Positions 5,272 to 7,817 of a stretch of DNA of 7,817 bases are shown here, one piece after another. Under the pieces are notes generated by a model. It was given only the letters and a program-made list of their open reading frames with translations, was not told where the DNA came from and searched no databases. The DNA comes from CAWINH01 sp963837425. GTDB lineage: Bacteria; Chloroflexota; Limnocylindria; QHBO01. A program made the translations under genes and the position numbers. The stretch lies in assembly GCA_963837425.1 (NCBI GenBank), contig CAWINH010000008.1, forward strand, positions 1-7,817, given 5' to 3'. The number at the start of each line of letters is the position of its first letter. Within the stretch, counting starts at the first letter, position 1.

Positions 5272-6816
5272 CTAGTGCCGGAAGTGACGGCGCCCGGTGA
5301 AGACCATTGCCAGGTGATGCCGATCCGCGACCTCGATGGCCATCTCGTCGCGGATGCTGCCGCCGGGCTGGATGATCGAGGTCACGCCGGCCTGCGCCGC
5401 AATCTGGATCCCGTCCGGGAATGGGAAGTAGGCGTCCGACGCCATGACGCTCAGCGGTGCCCGCTCGCCGGCCTTGCGCAGCGCGACCTCGACGCTCACG
5501 ACCCGGGACGGCTGGCCGGCGCCCATCCCGATCATCGCGTGCTTCTTGGCGAGAACGACCGCGTTCGACTTCACGTGGCGCACCGCGCGCCAGGCGAAGA
5601 GGAGGTCGGTGAGCTCCTCGAGGGTCGGTCGTCGCTGGGTCACGACCTGGAGCTTGTTGCGGTCCTCCTCGAGCGTGTCGAAGGTCTGGACGAGGAGGCC
5701 GCCGCCAATGCGCTTGAAGTCGAAGTTCCCGATCCCGAGCTCCAGCTCGTCGTCCTCGTCGGGCGGCACCTCGATGATCTCGAAGCCCTTCTTGGTGCGG
5801 AGGATCTCGAGCGCCTCCGCCGTGTAGCCGGGGGCCACGATGGCCTCGAAGAAGCCGGGGCGGATGGCGCGGGCGGTCGCCTCGTCGACGGTCCGGTTGG
5901 CGCCGATGATCCCGCCGTAGGCGGATACGCTGTCACCCTCGAGCGCCAGCCGGAACGCCTCGGCGAGGTCAACCACGCTCGCCAGCCCGCACGGATTGCC
6001 GTGCTTCACGATGCAGACGGTGGGCGTCTTGAAGTCGCTCGCGATCTGCCAGGCGGCGTCGAGGTCCAGGAGGTTGTTGAAGGACAGGTCCTTGCCGGCG
6101 ATCTGCCGCGCGCGGCTGATGCTGGTCCGATGCTGGGCCGGATCCGCGTAGAAGGCGCCGAGCTGGTGCGGGTTCTCGCCGTAGCGCAGATCGGCCTTCT
6201 TCTCGACGACCAGGGTGAGCCGGCTGGGGAACAGGGTTCCCGCCTGCTGGTTCAGGTAGCTCGCGATGTGGGCGTCGTACCCCGCGGTCAGGGCGAAGGC
6301 CTCCGCGGCGAGCTTCTGGCGCGTCTCGGGGCTCACGCCGCCAATCGCCTTGAGGTCTCGCAGGACCGATGCGTACTGGGTCGGATTGCTGACTGCGGCC
6401 ACCCCGGGGAAGTTCTTGGCCGCGGCCCGCAGGAGCGCCACTCCGCCGATGTCGATCTGCTCGAGCGCCTCGTCCAGGTGCGTATCGGCATGGCGGACGG
6501 TCTCGGCGAACGGGTAGAGGTTGACGACCACGATGTCGAGCTGCTCGATGCCGTGCTCGGCGAGCTGGGCGAGGTGGTCCGGCATGTCCCGCCGCGCGAG
6601 GAGGCCGGCGAAGATCGCGGGATGGAGGGTCTTGACCCGGCCGCCCAGGATCTCGGGCGCATCCGTCAGGTCGGAGACTGCGCGAACCTCGATCCCGTTC
6701 TCTGCGAGGTGCGCGCGCGTGCCATCGGTGGCGAAGCATTCGACCCCCGCCTCGCCAAGTCCTCGGGCCAGCTCAACGATCCCTTCGCGGTCCGAGACGG
6801 AGAGGAGTGCGCGCAA
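5272..6816 (-). CDS. purH: Bifunctional AICAR transformylase / IMP cyclohydrolase
   Basis: PurH carries out the last two steps of de novo purine synthesis: formylation of AICAR by 10-formyl-tetrahydrofolate, then ring closure to IMP. The protein has 514 residues, as usual. The N-terminal cyclohydrolase (MGS-like) domain shows SVSDREG (6-12), GGRVKTLHP (58-66) and DIGG (122-125). The transformylase domain shows RYGENPHQ (211-218), the catalytic KHGNPCG (271-277), VKSNAV (415-420), GMGAGQPSR (430-438), SDAYFPFPDG (460-469), QPGGSIRD (483-490) and the C-terminal TGRRHFRH. The start is a TTG at 6816, supported by GAGG seven bases upstream and by the conserved ALLSVSD strand just after it. It heads the purH-glpX operon. 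Its use of a folate cofactor links it loosely to folK, but the two are not co-transcribed. Confidence 0.98.
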   Translation of the reverse strand: MRALLSVSDREGIVELARGLGEAGVECFATDGTRAHLAENGIEVRAVSDLTDAPEILGGRVKTLHPAIFAGLLARRDMPDHLAQLAEHGIEQLDIVVVNLYPFAETVRHADTHLDEALEQIDIGGVALLRAAAKNFPGVAAVSNPTQYASVLRDLKAIGGVSPETRQKLAAEAFALTAGYDAHIASYLNQQAGTLFPSRLTLVVEKKADLRYGENPHQLGAFYADPAQHRTSISRARQIAGKDLSFNNLLDLDAAWQIASDFKTPTVCIVKHGNPCGLASVVDLAEAFRLALEGDSVSAYGGIIGANRTVDEATARAIRPGFFEAIVAPGYTAEALEILRTKKGFEIIEVPPDEDDELELGIGNFDFKRIGGGLLVQTFDTLEEDRNKLQVVTQRRPTLEELTDLLFAWRAVRHVKSNAVVLAKKHAMIGMGAGQPSRVVSVEVALRKAGERAPLSVMASDAYFPFPDGIQIAAQAGVTSIIQPGGSIRDEMAIEVADRHHLAMVFTGRRHFRH

Positions 6817-6886
6817 CCGGGTACCTCAGGCGTGCGGCGATGCGGATGGACGGGGTTCGGGACGGGCGTTCCGTGCCCGGCGCTTC

Positions 6887-6892
6887 AGTATA
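6887..6892 (-). promoter_or_regulatory. Putative -10 element of the purH-glpX operon
   Basis: On the minus strand TATACT (6892-6887) matches the -10 consensus at five of six bases. A start about seven bases downstream would give a leader of roughly 60 bases before the TTG of purH. That leader could fold CGGGC/GCCCG (6863-6867 with 6875-6879). No good -35 is seen at 16-18 bases, and that region overlaps the promoter of the divergent gene. Confidence 0.45.
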
Positions 6893-6911
6893 GCCTCGGA
6901 AGTCGGTCTGA

Positions 6912-6926
6912 TAGACTCGGCGGCCG
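6912..6926 (+). promoter_or_regulatory. Putative -10 element of the small membrane protein gene (near-leaderless)
   Basis: TAGACT (6912-6917) fits TANNNT and ends nine bases before the ATG at 6927, with no SD between them. The same arrangement is seen before folK. It lies 20 bases from the divergent -10 of purH, so the two promoters overlap and may compete. Confidence 0.45.
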
Positions 6927-7343
6927 ATGGCCCGACTCTTCGACCCGCTCACCCCGCTGAACTTCAAGGATCTGTTCACCCTCATGTGGGTCGGGTCGCT
7001 GGTGATCATCGCGGGCTCGATCGCGGTCTACACCTGGGCGCAGTCGCGGTACCGCCGCTACCCGGCGATCCTGGCGCTCCACGAGTGGGTCTTCTGGTCG
7101 ATCATCGTGACCTGGGGCGTCGTGCCACTGCTGGTCGCCGTCCACGTGCCGCTGCTGCTGCTCCTGCTGATCATCATCCCGGGGATCGGCGTGGCCGTCT
7201 GGGCCTCGTTCGTGAAGTTCCCGCCGATCATTGCCGACGCGAACGACGAGATTCGGCGACAGCGCTACGTGCCGCCCCCGCGGCGCTCGACGCGCGTGCG
7301 ACCCAAGCCCACCCCGGCCGGGCGCCGGCGCCGCCACCGCTGA
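6927..7343 (+). CDS. Small three-helix membrane protein with a basic C-terminal tail, function unknown
   Basis: This encodes 138 residues. An amphipathic N-terminus (MARLFDPLTPLNFKDLF) precedes three predicted helices at about 17-37, 52-72 and 74-97; the third contains a run of leucines and isoleucines. The last 30 residues form an arginine- and proline-rich tail ending RRRRHR, likely cytoplasmic by the positive-inside rule. I do not recognise the family. Translation is set at the ATG at 6927 because a plausible -10 sits just upstream and no SD is present. The gene is divergent from purH (110-base gap) and precedes the DUF1801 gene by 87 bases on the same strand. The basic tail could bind nucleic acid or lipid head groups, which is speculation. 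Confidence 0.8.
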   Translation: MARLFDPLTPLNFKDLFTLMWVGSLVIIAGSIAVYTWAQSRYRRYPAILALHEWVFWSIIVTWGVVPLLVAVHVPLLLLLLIIIPGIGVAVWASFVKFPPIIADANDEIRRQRYVPPPRRSTRVRPKPTPAGRRRRHR

Positions 7344-7430
7344 AGGTGGAGCGGGCTGTGTGTGGGGCGGGCAGCGCGAGTGCTCAACCGCGGACGACCG
7401 GCACGAGCAGTCAGCCAGGTTAGCGGCGCA

Positions 7431-7799
7431 ATGAGCAACTCGGCGGCGGCCACCACGCAGATCGACGCCGTGCTGGCGGCCCTTCCCGCCGACCAGCGCG
7501 CGGCGCTGCAGACCCTTCGCGAGACGATCGCGGCCGCCGCTCCGGGCGCCGAGGAGACGATCAGCTATGGCATGCCAGCCTTCCGTTACCACCGGAGGAC
7601 CCTCATCTCGTACGCCGGGTTCAAGGATCACTGCTCGCTCTTCCCGATGGGCTCCGAGATCATCGACGCCCATGCCGCCGAGTTCGCCGAGTTTCGCGTC
7701 TCGAAGGGGACGCTCCACTTCACGCCCGAGCACCCGATCCCCGCGGCGCTCGTTGAGCTGATCGTTCGGGAGCGGATGGCGCGCATCGACGCGCGCTGA
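7431..7799 (+). CDS. DUF1801 (YdhG-like) domain protein
   Basis: This encodes 122 residues that are nearly all one DUF1801 domain. Features of the family are the N-terminal helices with LPADQRAALQTLRETI (18-33), the motif APGAEETISYGMPAFRY (37-53), LISYAGFKDHCSLFP (58-72), SKGTLHF (91-97) and the C-terminal PIPAALVELIVRERM (102-116). The biochemical function of the family is not established; the protein is probably cytosolic. The ATG at 7431 is chosen because the domain begins soon after it. An upstream GTG in frame (7362) would add 23 residues that do not look like the family. No good SD is visible (AGG lies 11 bases upstream). It follows the small membrane protein gene by 87 bases and could share its transcript. 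Confidence 0.92.
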   Translation: MSNSAAATTQIDAVLAALPADQRAALQTLRETIAAAAPGAEETISYGMPAFRYHRRTLISYAGFKDHCSLFPMGSEIIDAHAAEFAEFRVSKGTLHFTPEHPIPAALVELIVRERMARIDAR

Positions 7800-7817
7800 G
7801 TTGGCCGGCGCACCTGG

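Noticed and set aside
5275..6960. Long plus-strand open frame opposite purH
   Set aside because: The minus strand encodes an unmistakable full-length PurH; the plus frame is low-complexity, rich in G, E, R and L, with no domain.

Overview
The window is high-GC bacterial chromosome (roughly two thirds G+C by eye) with strong G/C preference at third codon positions. It carries two core metabolic genes in a tight pair (purH-glpX), a folate gene (folK), a cellulose-synthase-type glycosyltransferase, a small regulator/membrane-protein cassette and three small genes of unknown function. No rRNA, tRNA, insertion sequence, phage gene or CRISPR array was seen. The lineage cannot be fixed from sequence alone. 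The G+C, the mix of Shine-Dalgarno (SD) starts with likely leaderless starts, and a BcsA-like enzyme with no BcsB beside it would suit a monoderm such as an Actinomycetota or Chloroflexota member, possibly an uncultured soil or water lineage. That is inference.

Layout. At the left, on the minus strand, an XRE-family repressor (451-654) overlaps the start of a four-helix membrane protein (84-473). An operator of three identical half-sites sits on the promoter of this cassette. A gene-poor stretch of about 370 bases (704-1077) follows and holds a strong hairpin. A 644-residue GT2-PilZ protein resembling BcsA (1078-3012, minus) comes next. It is divergent from a small three-helix membrane protein (3148-3459, plus), which is followed by folK (3492-4010, plus). 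The convergent gap between folK and glpX (4011-4273) contains a 32-base direct repeat, each copy ending in a small hairpin. purH (5272-6816) and glpX (4274-5248) form a minus-strand operon. purH is divergent from a small membrane protein (6927-7343, plus), followed by a DUF1801 protein (7431-7799, plus).

Functionally, purH makes IMP, folK makes a folate precursor (PurH uses 10-formyl-tetrahydrofolate), and glpX supports gluconeogenesis, so these are housekeeping. The BcsA-like enzyme would make a beta-glucan at the membrane under c-di-GMP control through its own PilZ domain. The XRE/membrane pair looks like an autoregulated two-gene cassette.

The most noteworthy signals are (1) the three-half-site operator whose central half-site contains a perfect -35 hexamer; (2) a recurring TANNNT hexamer 7 or 9 bases before the start codon of four genes, suggesting leaderless or nearly leaderless mRNAs; (3) the 32-base repeat pair; and (4) the lone BcsA-like gene. 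I see no convincing new multi-gene defence or biosynthetic system here.
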